From CAYLYP01 sp964387795 (GTDB taxonomy: Bacteria > Bacteroidota > Bacteroidia > Bacteroidales > UBA7960): a stretch of 35,611 nucleotides of DNA. The position numbers were made by a program, and so were the translations under genes. Under the pieces are notes generated by a model. That model saw only the letters and a program-made list of their open reading frames with translations. It was not told the origin of the DNA and did no database searches. Location of the stretch: assembly GCA_964387795.1 (NCBI GenBank), contig CAYLYP010000027.1, forward strand, positions 1-35,611, read 5' to 3'. Below, in pieces: positions 7,772 through 15,274 of this stretch; position 1 is the stretch's first letter, and each line of letters opens with the position of its first letter.

Positions 7772-8096
7772 AATCGTAACCTTTCTGATTGTGATTAATG
7801 TTCTGTTTGTTTCTATTTTTCAGTTGCTTGGAACACTGATTTTTTCTTTTTATACTCCAAATATAAAAAGAGATTTTTAATTAAATAAATAATTCTTTAA
7901 TTATTATTCGGTTTACCCTTAATTTAGAATCAAACTAAATAAAAATTTCTTTAATAGCTATGTAAAGCGCAGTAAAACAATTAAATAGAAATAAATAAAT
8001 TATAATTGTTTTGAGCAAAATACTTTATTGAAAAAAAATAATACTGAATTTGATAGCTAATTGAACTGTCCCGGTTTATTACATGAAATATTATCC

Positions 8097-8320
8097 AGGA
8101 CTATTGAAAAACACTTAAGAAACAGGATGTGAATCTATTACAATGTCAATTTTTTTTACTGCACGTGGGGATTATATTCCTGAAGTACCTATTTATCTGG
8201 ATATTCTTAGTGTTTACCTTTAAAGCATTATCTGTTTTAATTCAACTGGCCCATCGTATTATAGTTCAATTTTGCCATATCACTGCGCACCTGATACCTT
8301 GAATAGTTTTTCAGCGGCCC
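8097..8320. mobile_element. Degenerate MITE-like element, copy A
   Basis: About 224 bp, alignable along its whole length with 14795-15019. Shared blocks include TTGAAAAACACTTAA near the left end, CAGGATGT, TACAATG, GCAT.ATCTGTTT and TTTTTCAGC near the right end. The ends form imperfect terminal inverted repeats (left AGGACTATTGAAAAAC, right reverse complement GGGCCGCTGAAAAACT). It has no coding capacity and no recognisable target duplication, so it is the older, more decayed copy. The transposase that moved it is not in the window. Confidence 0.65.
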
Positions 8321-8397
8321 CTGATAGAATGAGAAAACTAAAGGGATTGAGTTTTTTGTAATAAAAAAGAGAGATCACATTCATATCAGGTTAAGGG

Positions 8398-8500
8398 TTG
8401 AGCCGGGGTTGAGCCGGGGTTGAGGCGGTGTTGAGCCGGGTTTGAGCCGGGTTCAACCCGGCTCAAACCCGCTTTAACTCAGCTTTAACTCCGCTTTAAG
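8398..8500. repeat. 11-bp tandem repeats turning into an inverted array
   Basis: Five consecutive 11-bp units of the form TTGAGCCGGGG run from 8398 to 8452 (the third is TTGAGGCGGTG). They are followed on the same strand by degenerate inverted units (TCAACCCGGC, TCAAACCCGC, TTTAACTCAGC, TTTAACTCCGC, TTTAAG). At the turn, TTGAGCCGGGTT (8442-8453) pairs perfectly with AACCCGGCTCAA (8455-8466) around one base. The whole region could fold into a long hairpin with a GC-rich tip. Confidence 0.75.
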
Positions 8501-8671
8501 TCTGACCATGATATCTTCTGGAATTCTTCCGGTTCTGGTTTTAAACTTATTAAGGTTAATATATAATTATTAAGGGGTATAAGGGCTATTAAAAAATCCA
8601 AATAGTTTTAGTAACTTTGCACACCCAAAAAAAGAAGAAAGAAATCCCTGTAAAACACCTGAATAACAAGC

Positions 8672-10303
8672 ATGTTTGAATTTAGAGACCCCACAAATCC
8701 AGCATTTTCAGCCCTGGAGGGCAGTTCTAACAAATCTGAGATTATCAGAAGAAGGACTTTTGGAATTATAAGCCACCCGGATGCGGGCAAGACCACCCTG
8801 ACCGAAAAGTTATTATTATTTGGTGGGGCAATACAAACAGCAGGAGCTGTAAAGTCCAATAAGATTACCAAGACAGCAACCTCTGATTTTATGGAGATTG
8901 AGCGCCAGAGAGGGATTTCAGTTGCAACTTCGGTAATGGGTTTTGAATACCATGGCACCAAGATAAACCTTTTGGATACACCTGGGCACCAGGATTTTGC
9001 AGAGGATACTTATCGGACACTCACTGCTGTGGATAGTGTTATCCTTGTAATCGATTGCGCCAAAGGCGTTGAAACCCAGACCGAAAAGCTTATGAAGGTC
9101 TGCCGGATGCGCAATACCCCGGTAATTACCTTTATAAATAAAATGGACAGGGAAGGTCAGGGGCCATTTGAACTGCTTGATGAAATAGAAGATAAGCTCC
9201 ATATCAGGGTAAGGCCCCTTACCTGGCCAATAGGGATTGGAAGTAGTTTTAAAGGGGTGTATAACCTTTTTGATAAAAAACTCTATCTTTTTCAGCCAAA
9301 TAAGCAGGAAATAGAGCGGGATATTTTAAGTTTTAATAACCTAAACGACCCAATGCTTGATGAATTGCTTGGTGAGCAGGCAAAAGTGTTAAGGGAAGAT
9401 GTTGATTTAATTGAAGGGGTATATGAACCCCTGGATGTAGATAGTTATCTAAGGGGAGAAATTGCCCCCGTGTTTTTTGGCAGTGCCCTTAACAATTTTG
9501 GGGTAAGGGAGCTTTTGGAAACATTTGTTCAGATTTCGCCTATCCCTGCACCCCGCCATACAGATACAAGGGAGGTATATCCGGGCGAAGAGGCTTTTTC
9601 AGGTTTTATCTTCAAGATACATGCCAACCTTGATCCCCGTCACCGTGATAGGATAGCTTTCCTAAGGGTTTGTTCAGGAAAATTTGAAAGGAACAAGTAT
9701 TACCATCATGTGAAAACAGGTAAGTCTTTCAGGTTTTCGAATCCAACAAGCTTTATGGCACAGGATAAGAGTGTGATTGATTATGCCTATCCGGGAGATA
9801 TTGTTGGTTTATATGATACCGGGAATTTCAGGATTGGGGATACACTCACTGAAGGAGAGCAAATGCGTTATCAGGGGATTCCTTCTTTCTCGCCTGAGAT
9901 ATTTAAGGAATTGATAAATACCGACCCATTAAAGAGCAAACAATTGGAAAAAGGTATTAAGCAGTTGACCGATGAAGGTGTTGCCCAGTTGTTTGTTCAA
10001 CAGCCTGGAAACCGTCGTATTGTTGGTACTGTTGGAGAGCTTCAGTTTGAGGTTATTCAGTTTAGGCTTCTTCACGAATATGGGGCTTCATGTAGGTTTG
10101 CCCACATGAACTTTTATAAGGCGGCATGGTTAAGGACAACGGATAAGAAAGCAATGAGCGATTTTATGGAAGCAAAAGGCCGTAATGTGGCCTTGGATAA
10201 ATATGATAATCCTGTATTTTTGGCTGATTCACAATGGTTGTTGGACAGGGCCATGGAAAACTACCCGAGCATTGAATTTCATTTCACTTGTGAAATCATC
10301 TAA
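8672..10303 (+). CDS. prfC: Peptide chain release factor 3
   Basis: 543 residues, the usual RF3 length. Translational GTPase motifs: P-loop SHPDAGKTTLTEK (34-46), switch II DTPGHQDF, and NKMDRE. The family stretch DFMEIERQRGISVATSVMGF is the switch-I/effector region. The protein recycles RF1/RF2 from the ribosome after peptide release. It is a stand-alone gene: a -7 element TAACTTTG at 8612-8619 lies 52 bp upstream and a strong terminator follows. The other release factor in the window, prfA, is far away at 33481. The ATG at 8672 is the natural start because the first residues match RF3 N-termini. Confidence 0.96.
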   Translation: MFEFRDPTNPAFSALEGSSNKSEIIRRRTFGIISHPDAGKTTLTEKLLLFGGAIQTAGAVKSNKITKTATSDFMEIERQRGISVATSVMGFEYHGTKINLLDTPGHQDFAEDTYRTLTAVDSVILVIDCAKGVETQTEKLMKVCRMRNTPVITFINKMDREGQGPFELLDEIEDKLHIRVRPLTWPIGIGSSFKGVYNLFDKKLYLFQPNKQEIERDILSFNNLNDPMLDELLGEQAKVLREDVDLIEGVYEPLDVDSYLRGEIAPVFFGSALNNFGVRELLETFVQISPIPAPRHTDTREVYPGEEAFSGFIFKIHANLDPRHRDRIAFLRVCSGKFERNKYYHHVKTGKSFRFSNPTSFMAQDKSVIDYAYPGDIVGLYDTGNFRIGDTLTEGEQMRYQGIPSFSPEIFKELINTDPLKSKQLEKGIKQLTDEGVAQLFVQQPGNRRIVGTVGELQFEVIQFRLLHEYGASCRFAHMNFYKAAWLRTTDKKAMSDFMEAKGRNVALDKYDNPVFLADSQWLLDRAMENYPSIEFHFTCEII

Positions 10304-10336
10304 GTTTTCAGGGTAATGAATTTGAAAGAAAACAAT

Positions 10337-10368
10337 AAAAAACCCGGATAAACAATCCGGGTTTTTTT
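10337..10368 (+). terminator. Terminator after prfC
   Basis: AACCCGGAT (10341-10349) pairs with ATCCGGGTT (10355-10363) across a five-base loop, extended by an A-run before and a T-run after, so it could act in both directions. It lies 34 bases past the prfC stop. Confidence 0.85.
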
Positions 10369-10424
10369 ATGCATAGATTTTCTAAAATAAAAACTTTTAA
10401 GGAGAAAGATTAACCTATGCAGCA

Positions 10425-10465
10425 GGCGCCATATGCGGTTAAAAGTTGGCGCCCTTTTATTTTAT
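10425..10465. terminator. Second hairpin between prfC and the TonB receptor gene
   Basis: GGCGCCA (10425-10431) pairs with TGGCGCC (10447-10453), followed on the plus strand by CTTTTATTTTATT. It may serve as a back-up terminator for prfC or as the end of the convergent receptor gene, although the T-tract fits only the plus direction. Confidence 0.45.
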
Positions 10466-10475
10466 TGTAAAGGGA

Positions 10476-12812
10476 TTAAAATTTAAATTTTAATTCTCCA
10501 ACAATCATCCTGCCCGGGGCAATAATTGAGTTGCTATCGATATAATTGTTATCAGTGAGGTTATGAACCTGAACAGCAACTTCAAGGTAGTTGAAAAATG
10601 TTCTCCAAACTTTCATGTCAACTGTATAAAATGCTTTCAGGGCATCTTCTTCAGTGTTCAAATCATCGGTATATTGTTTGTCTTTATAATTGATGCCAGC
10701 AAAGACATTTACAAATTTATTGCGCCAGGTTATGCCTGAGTGGAACACATTTTCAGGGTTGTAGGACAATTTGTAGCCTGTAAGGTCATCATCTGTTTCC
10801 GGGTCATTAACAACAAATTCCTTAACAGTTGCTGATGCAAAAGTATATGCAGCATTAATGTCAAAAGCCTGTCCGATACGATATTTGGCATCAATTTCAA
10901 AGCCTTTGATTTCTACTTTTCCAATGTTTTCCATGCGTTTGATGGGCCTCCATTTATTGTTGAGGCGGATGCTGTCGCCGGTTGAGATATAATGGAGATA
11001 ATCAGATCCGATGGCATAAAAGCCACTTGCAGCAAGCTGAAGGTTTTTGATGAGCATCAGGTCGGCACCCAGTTCAAAGTTATCAATGAATTCAGGATTT
11101 AGATTTGGGTTTGCAATCTTCATGCCTCCTGAAATCCGGCCAGTGCGGCACATATCTTCAAGAACAGGGGGGCGGAAGCCGCGGCTGAAGGCAGCAAAGA
11201 CCCTGAAAGAGCCTTCTTGCAGGTATTGGAAAGAGAGTTTTGGGCTAAAAGCATTCCATGATGCATCTTCAATAGGTCCGGCGAAATCTTCAAGAAATGA
11301 AGTTGTATTGGTAGGGTTAAGGACCAGGAATTCGCCATCAGAGAATTTGGCATTGTCATAGCGAAGGGAAGCAAGAATAGACAGGCCGGTTTTTCCAATG
11401 GCAAATTCATCCTGGATAAATAAGCCCATATTTAGCATGGCACCCCTGTTGATAACCTCATCGCTTGAGGTGATATATTTATCAGCTCCATCCACGGCCC
11501 CATTTTTAACATCTAAGCCAGCAATGATGTTGTGCGCCCCCAATTTATGCGAATAAGTTCCAAAAATGCCCATATCCTCTCTAACAGAAGTCACATCATA
11601 ACGTTCAAGGTTTGATCCTTTCAATGATTCCCTGATATTGACATAGTCTTCCTTGCGATTATAGGCAGAAACATTTATCTGGTTGCCGTTATTAAGAACT
11701 CCTTTATAGATTGCATGCATAGCCAGGGTATTATGGCTATTAAAAGCGCCCTCAGGAGCAGCAATTTCATAGTCTTTGAAATAAGAAGTTCCGGTACCAC
11801 GTTTGTCGTCAGAGTATCCACCACCAATTTCGATGCTGTGGTTAGGATTGATGAAATAGCCGATGTTTGCGTTAACTAGGTATTCGTCAACAAAACTAGG
11901 GATAGAATAAAGAGAGTCAAAATCATCAACAGTAGCGGTGATGTATCCATCGCCTTTGCGGTAAATACCATCAAGTCCCCAAAAGAAGGAGCCATTTCGT
12001 CCTTTAAGGTCAGCTTTTGTCTGAAGGGTATTAAAAGTTCCATAGCTTTGAGAAACAGATCCTTGTAAAGGCTTGGCAGGTTTTTTTGAGAAGAAGTTGA
12101 TAACCCCACCCATCGCATTGCCACCATAGATAGAAGAACCAGCACCTTTTAATACTTCAACCCTATCAACATTGTCAGGGTTAAAGAAGTTCCAGTTAAC
12201 AGAGCCTCCATCAGTTTTGTTATAAGGGATCCCATCTTTGAGCACCAGGGTCCTTCCTTGTTCCCCCCCCATTCCCCTGAGGGATACAATGGTTTTGCTT
12301 GAATAAATACCAGCAGGCCTGCTTATAGCAATCCCGGAAACGCTTTTTAAATAATCGTCAGCCGATTGCGCAGGAGATGCTTCTATCTGTGCCGGCGTGA
12401 TGAGTTCCATACGGGTTGGCACATCCATAATGCGGCGGTTTGTTTTTGTCCCTGTTACAACTACTTCAGAAAGTAGTGCCTGTGGCTCAAGGCTAAGCTC
12501 AATAAAACTGCCAGTATTTTCAATATTTACCTGGCGGGTAGCATAGCCAACATAGCTAATTTCAATTGAAACAGCTTTTTCGCCCGTGTTCTTAAAACTA
12601 AATTCCCCATGGGCATTGGTCGTTGTCCCTAAGTGTGTTCCGCTGATTTTAATTGTAGCACCATAGAGGGGTTGCCCTGTTTGGGCATCAGTTATTTTTC
12701 CCCTGATTGGGGCTGATTCGTTGTTAGCCATGGTTGCCCCGCCATAAGTAACTAAAAGCATTAGGCAGATGAAATACTTTAAAAAGTAAAGTTTTTGTTT
12801 AGCTTCTTTCAT
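10476..12812 (-). CDS. TonB-dependent receptor, possibly for an oxyanion or metal
   Basis: 778 residues from an ATG at 12812, chosen because it begins the signal peptide MKEAKQKLYFLKYFICLML (positive start, hydrophobic core, ending near residue 30); an upstream in-frame ATG at 12947 would place 45 odd residues before it. Residues 36-112 form a carboxypeptidase-regulatory-like domain (IRGKITDAQTGQPLYGATIK). A TonB-box-like SEVVVTGTKT follows, then a plug (about 130-240) with VDRVEVLKGAGSSIYGGNAMGG, then a 22-strand-type barrel ending in a C-terminal Phe (GELKFKF). No SusD partner is next to it, unlike glycan receptors. Two CGATATGC-type operator sites in the 152-bp leader and the adjacent ModE-like gene suggest control by that regulator. 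Substrate is inferred only from this context. Confidence 0.9.
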   Translation of the reverse strand: MKEAKQKLYFLKYFICLMLLVTYGGATMANNESAPIRGKITDAQTGQPLYGATIKISGTHLGTTTNAHGEFSFKNTGEKAVSIEISYVGYATRQVNIENTGSFIELSLEPQALLSEVVVTGTKTNRRIMDVPTRMELITPAQIEASPAQSADDYLKSVSGIAISRPAGIYSSKTIVSLRGMGGEQGRTLVLKDGIPYNKTDGGSVNWNFFNPDNVDRVEVLKGAGSSIYGGNAMGGVINFFSKKPAKPLQGSVSQSYGTFNTLQTKADLKGRNGSFFWGLDGIYRKGDGYITATVDDFDSLYSIPSFVDEYLVNANIGYFINPNHSIEIGGGYSDDKRGTGTSYFKDYEIAAPEGAFNSHNTLAMHAIYKGVLNNGNQINVSAYNRKEDYVNIRESLKGSNLERYDVTSVREDMGIFGTYSHKLGAHNIIAGLDVKNGAVDGADKYITSSDEVINRGAMLNMGLFIQDEFAIGKTGLSILASLRYDNAKFSDGEFLVLNPTNTTSFLEDFAGPIEDASWNAFSPKLSFQYLQEGSFRVFAAFSRGFRPPVLEDMCRTGRISGGMKIANPNLNPEFIDNFELGADLMLIKNLQLAASGFYAIGSDYLHYISTGDSIRLNNKWRPIKRMENIGKVEIKGFEIDAKYRIGQAFDINAAYTFASATVKEFVVNDPETDDDLTGYKLSYNPENVFHSGITWRNKFVNVFAGINYKDKQYTDDLNTEEDALKAFYTVDMKVWRTFFNYLEVAVQVHNLTDNNYIDSNSIIAPGRMIVGELKFKF

Positions 12813-12882
12813 TTTTAAGGGTTTTGCTTTAATGTGTTTTTGTTTTTTATTTAGTGTTTCGGTTTTTATTGGGAGATGCAGA

Positions 12883-12894
12883 AAATGCATATCG
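12883..12894. promoter_or_regulatory. ModE-like operator half site, receptor promoter
   Basis: GCATATCG at 12887-12894, preceded by a weak matching arm GGAGATGCA (12874-12882) so that the pair forms an imperfect inverted repeat (7 of 9 bases). It shares the core with sites at 12929-12951 and 13522-13545. Confidence 0.45.
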
Positions 12895-12928
12895 CTAATT
12901 ATTATCAAGTCACAGTGTTTAATGTTTT

Positions 12929-12951
12929 CGAAATGCAAAATTTGCATATCG
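12929..12951. promoter_or_regulatory. ModE-like operator, receptor promoter
   Basis: CGAAATGCAAA (12929-12939) and TTTGCATATCG (12941-12951) form an 11-bp inverted repeat with one mismatch around a single base. It lies about 120 bp upstream of the receptor start and contains the same CGATATGC half site found upstream of the lipoprotein gene. Confidence 0.6.
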
Positions 12952-12964
12952 AAGATAAAAAAAA

Positions 12965-13336
12965 TCAGGGTTCCTGGTTTAGGTCTTTCATCATCAGGTC
13001 GAAGGTGGCATTAATAATGCTGTCGAAGTTTTTATGGAACTTCTCAAAAACCTCAACAAATCGTTCGCCCTGAGGGGTAAGGATTGTCTGGCCACCATCA
13101 GCACCTCCCCTTGATTTTTCGATGATGGGGTATCCCAGGGTATCTTCAATTTTTTTTAGGTTGTCCCATGTGCGCCTGTAACTGATATTGAGTTTTTCAA
13201 CAGCAGCTTTTAAAGAACCTGTTTCTTTGATGGCTTTAAGTAATTCCCATTTCCCTTCACCAAACACACTTTTGTCCTGATCTGTTTCAATCCAGATTTT
13301 ATAGTTTAGTTTTAGTGAGCGATAATTCTTGTTCAT
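12965..13336 (-). CDS. ModE-like winged-helix transcriptional regulator
   Basis: 123 residues, equal to the N-terminal DNA-binding domain of ModE-type regulators (LysR-like winged helix). GEGKWELLKAIKETGSLKAAVEKLNISYRRTWDNLKKIEDTLG spans the helix-turn-helix (about 26-68). EKSRGGADGGQTILTPQGERFVEVFEKF (73-100) is the wing and linker helix; the glycine-rich RGGxxGG is typical of ModE. There is no C-terminal MOP (molybdate-binding) domain, so either the effector binds elsewhere or the protein responds to something else. It is encoded between the TonB receptor (same strand, 152 bp downstream) and the lipoprotein (divergent, 253 bp away), both of which carry matching inverted repeats. Confidence 0.88.
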   Translation of the reverse strand: MNKNYRSLKLNYKIWIETDQDKSVFGEGKWELLKAIKETGSLKAAVEKLNISYRRTWDNLKKIEDTLGYPIIEKSRGGADGGQTILTPQGERFVEVFEKFHKNFDSIINATFDLMMKDLNQEP

Positions 13337-13517
13337 ATTAAAAAATGAGGTGCAATAATACTATTTTTTTGTATGAAAATATTAATCAGGGAGATAAAAT
13401 GAATTTAATATTGATGTGTTAATATTTATAATTAAATGATATTGTGTATTTTATATTATTATTTGGATGTATTATAAATTATTAATAATTGGTAATAATT
13501 CATTTTTTTTTGAGAAG

Positions 13518-13548
13518 TTTGCGATATGAAAAAGCAGACATATCGAAT
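13518..13548 (+). promoter_or_regulatory. Operator overlapping the lipoprotein promoter
   Basis: CGATATG (13522-13528) and CATATCG (13539-13545) are perfect inverted arms with a 10-base spacer. A -33-like TTTG (13518-13521) is followed after 19 bases by TATCGAAT (13541-13548), a weak -7 element. The operator would therefore lie across the promoter, which fits repression. It is 45 bp upstream of the lipoprotein start. Confidence 0.6.
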
Positions 13549-13589
13549 GATGTCAAAAACAAAAACAATAAACAATAACCAAAAAGCAG

Positions 13590-14666
13590 ATGGGAAAACA
13601 TACAAAAACATTAAGAACGTTGGGAATATTAGGGGTGACAGCAATTATCCTGCAAGGGTGCAACCCATTTCCTGATGCCATGAGCGGGGCAAGCCTTCAG
13701 ATTGCAAAAGACGGGAACAGTTATTATCATCAGGGGGAAAAGAAAGATTTAAAGATTGGGGAATTATTGGTAGGAGGAGAGGTTGAGAAAGAATTCAGGG
13801 TCGATTTCAATAAGATATACAGGAGTTCGGTAGTGGCAAAAGAGTTTGCAATGTCTGATACAGGTGCAGGGACATTTATCGGGGCTTATACTTATGTTGG
13901 CTATTCGCTTCACGATATTTTACATCCGGTCAAGCTTAAAAAGAAAAATTCGGAAGAGTTCAGGCCTAACGTTGACCTCTATATTGAAGTTGAAAATGAT
14001 AAAGGAGAAAAAGTATTGTTTAGCTGGGGCGAGATATTCTTTACGCATCATCCCAACCAGGTAATGATAGCTACTGAAGTGCTTCAGGTAAAACCTCATA
14101 AAGTGGAAGTTGACTATCCGATAGGTACCAACTGGAGGCTTATTGCTTCGGGAGATTATTATAATACCCGTTATCTTGATAATCCAAGCAAGATCAGGAT
14201 TTGTAGTTTTGATAAAAAGGCATATACTGTAAACAGGGAGTTGGAACCTTTGTATGCGCCGGAAGTGCTTGTTGAATTTCCTGATTCTGGGGCCATTTCA
14301 ATCACCCGTCAGGCATTAGATGGTACTCCATTGAGATATGAAACAGTATTTTATGGAATGGGGATGGGATATCACCCCAATGATGGTTTTGAAGGAACAT
14401 CCTTAAATCAGATATTGGAACCATATCTTAAAAATATTGACAAAGCATATTATAAAAGCGGGATGGCCTGCTTCTCAGCAGCCGATGGATATAGAACTGT
14501 ATATAGCTATTCTGAATTATTTAATAGCAATAACCCTGTTCAGACGCTTATGGTTGTCCAGGAGGAAAACAGTGTGAACGGGAGGTTCAGGGTATTCCAC
14601 CCGGGGGATTTCTTTGCCGATCGCTCTGTTAAAGCCTTGAATGAAATCTATTTCTTTAAGGAGTAA
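13590..14666 (+). CDS. Lipoprotein with two sulfite-oxidase-like (molybdopterin-fold) modules
   Basis: 358 residues. The signal peptide ends in lipobox LQGC with Cys24, so it is anchored to a membrane, probably the outer one. Two similar modules follow. Module 1 (about 55-205) has GYSLHDILHP, a DLYIEVENDKGEKVLFSWGE stretch and NWRLIASGDYYNTRYLDNPSKIRI. Module 2 (about 225-356) has TSLNQILEPYL, FSAADGYRTVYSYSELF and RFRVFHPGDFFADRSVKALNEIYF. The order 'hydrophobic start - DGY - hydrophobic strand - G.(L/F)R.v.P.d....vk.l..I' resembles the oxidoreductase molybdopterin-binding (SUOX) fold. I see no clear cofactor-ligand Cys in the expected place, so it may bind a ligand without catalysis. The matching operator links it to the ModE-like regulator and TonB receptor. 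Fold assignment is by pattern only. Confidence 0.7.
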   Translation: MGKHTKTLRTLGILGVTAIILQGCNPFPDAMSGASLQIAKDGNSYYHQGEKKDLKIGELLVGGEVEKEFRVDFNKIYRSSVVAKEFAMSDTGAGTFIGAYTYVGYSLHDILHPVKLKKKNSEEFRPNVDLYIEVENDKGEKVLFSWGEIFFTHHPNQVMIATEVLQVKPHKVEVDYPIGTNWRLIASGDYYNTRYLDNPSKIRICSFDKKAYTVNRELEPLYAPEVLVEFPDSGAISITRQALDGTPLRYETVFYGMGMGYHPNDGFEGTSLNQILEPYLKNIDKAYYKSGMACFSAADGYRTVYSYSELFNSNNPVQTLMVVQEENSVNGRFRVFHPGDFFADRSVKALNEIYFFKE

Positions 14667-14713
14667 TGCAACATGCCTTTATGCTAATAGGGCCTTTAGA
14701 TTAAAATATAAAT

Positions 14714-14756
14714 AAATGGCCGGAAGGTAAAAACACCTTCCGGCCATTTGTTTTTT
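14714..14756 (+). terminator. Terminator after the lipoprotein gene
   Basis: A perfect 15-bp stem (14714-14728 with 14735-14749, core GGCCGGAAGGT) and a six-base loop, followed by G and six T. It is 48 bases beyond the stop codon. Confidence 0.9.
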
Positions 14757-14794
14757 AACCATTGCAAGGCTTAGGTACATAATAGGTTTATTTA

Positions 14795-15019
14795 GGGTCT
14801 GCTGAAAAACACTTAACAAGCAGGATGTATATCATTTACAATGCCCCTTTTTAATACCATGTGCATGGATTTATTTCCTTAAGTGCTAATATGTTTGCAT
14901 CTTGTTTGCGTTAGTCTTTAAGGCATCATCTGTTTCGTTGCCATCGGCTCATAGTATTACTATACAATTTCGCCTTGTCGCCTCACATCTGATGCCTTAA
15001 AGACTTTTTCAGCAGGCCC
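14795..15019. mobile_element. MITE-like element, copy B (intact ends)
   Basis: 225 bp with terminal inverted repeats GGGTCTGCTGAAAAA (left, 14795) and GGGCCTGCTGAAAAA (right, on the opposite strand, ending 15019). It is flanked by the direct repeat TATTTA at 14789-14794 and 15020-15025, a probable 6-bp target-site duplication. Inside, GTCTTTAAGGCATCA (14914-14928) and TGATGCCTTAAAGAC (14990-15004) form a perfect 15-bp inverted repeat. There is no ORF. It aligns with the decayed copy at 8097-8320. It presumably uses the transposase of a full-length insertion sequence elsewhere in the genome. Confidence 0.8.
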
Positions 15020-15274
15020 TATTTATAATAAAAAAAGTTGTCTTCAATAAAATGGAATCATTTTTATTTTTCTATTATTATTCGGATTAACGGTAAATTC
15101 ATAGAATTTTAAACAAAATACATTTCTTGTTTTTTCGTTCATTTAGTGATTTTTTATCATTAGGTAAATAAACCAGTTTGCAATTAAATATGTGAATTGA
15201 TTATTGATTAACTTTGCTAGCAGAGGCCATATAGAGGTAATAAGACATTTCAAACAGAAAAACAATTTCCGGGC

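Larger units (their letters stand above)
7772..8671. other. 900-bp intergenic region between hydC and prfC
   Basis: No gene is supported. It holds the hydC promoter area (near 7858), a degenerate MITE-like copy (8097-8320), a tandem/inverted GC-rich repeat array (8398-8500) and a likely prfC -7 element (TAACTTTG, 8612-8619). An AT-only inverted repeat (AAAACAATTA 7974-7983 with TAATTGTTTT 8003-8012) is also present and unexplained. Confidence 0.6.

Noticed and set aside
7787..7805. TTGTGATTAATGTTCTGT near the hydC start as a Rex operator
   Set aside because: Only the left half matches; the right half shares one of seven bases with the consensus.
7974..8012. 10-bp inverted repeat AAAACAATTA / TAATTGTTTT as a Rex operator for hydCBA
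   Set aside because: The half sites point the wrong way (ACAA outside left, TTGT right) and the spacer is 19 bases; Rex sites have TTGT on the left and a spacer of about 4-6.
8398..8500. CRISPR array
   Set aside because: Units are 11 bp, contiguous without spacers, and invert midway.
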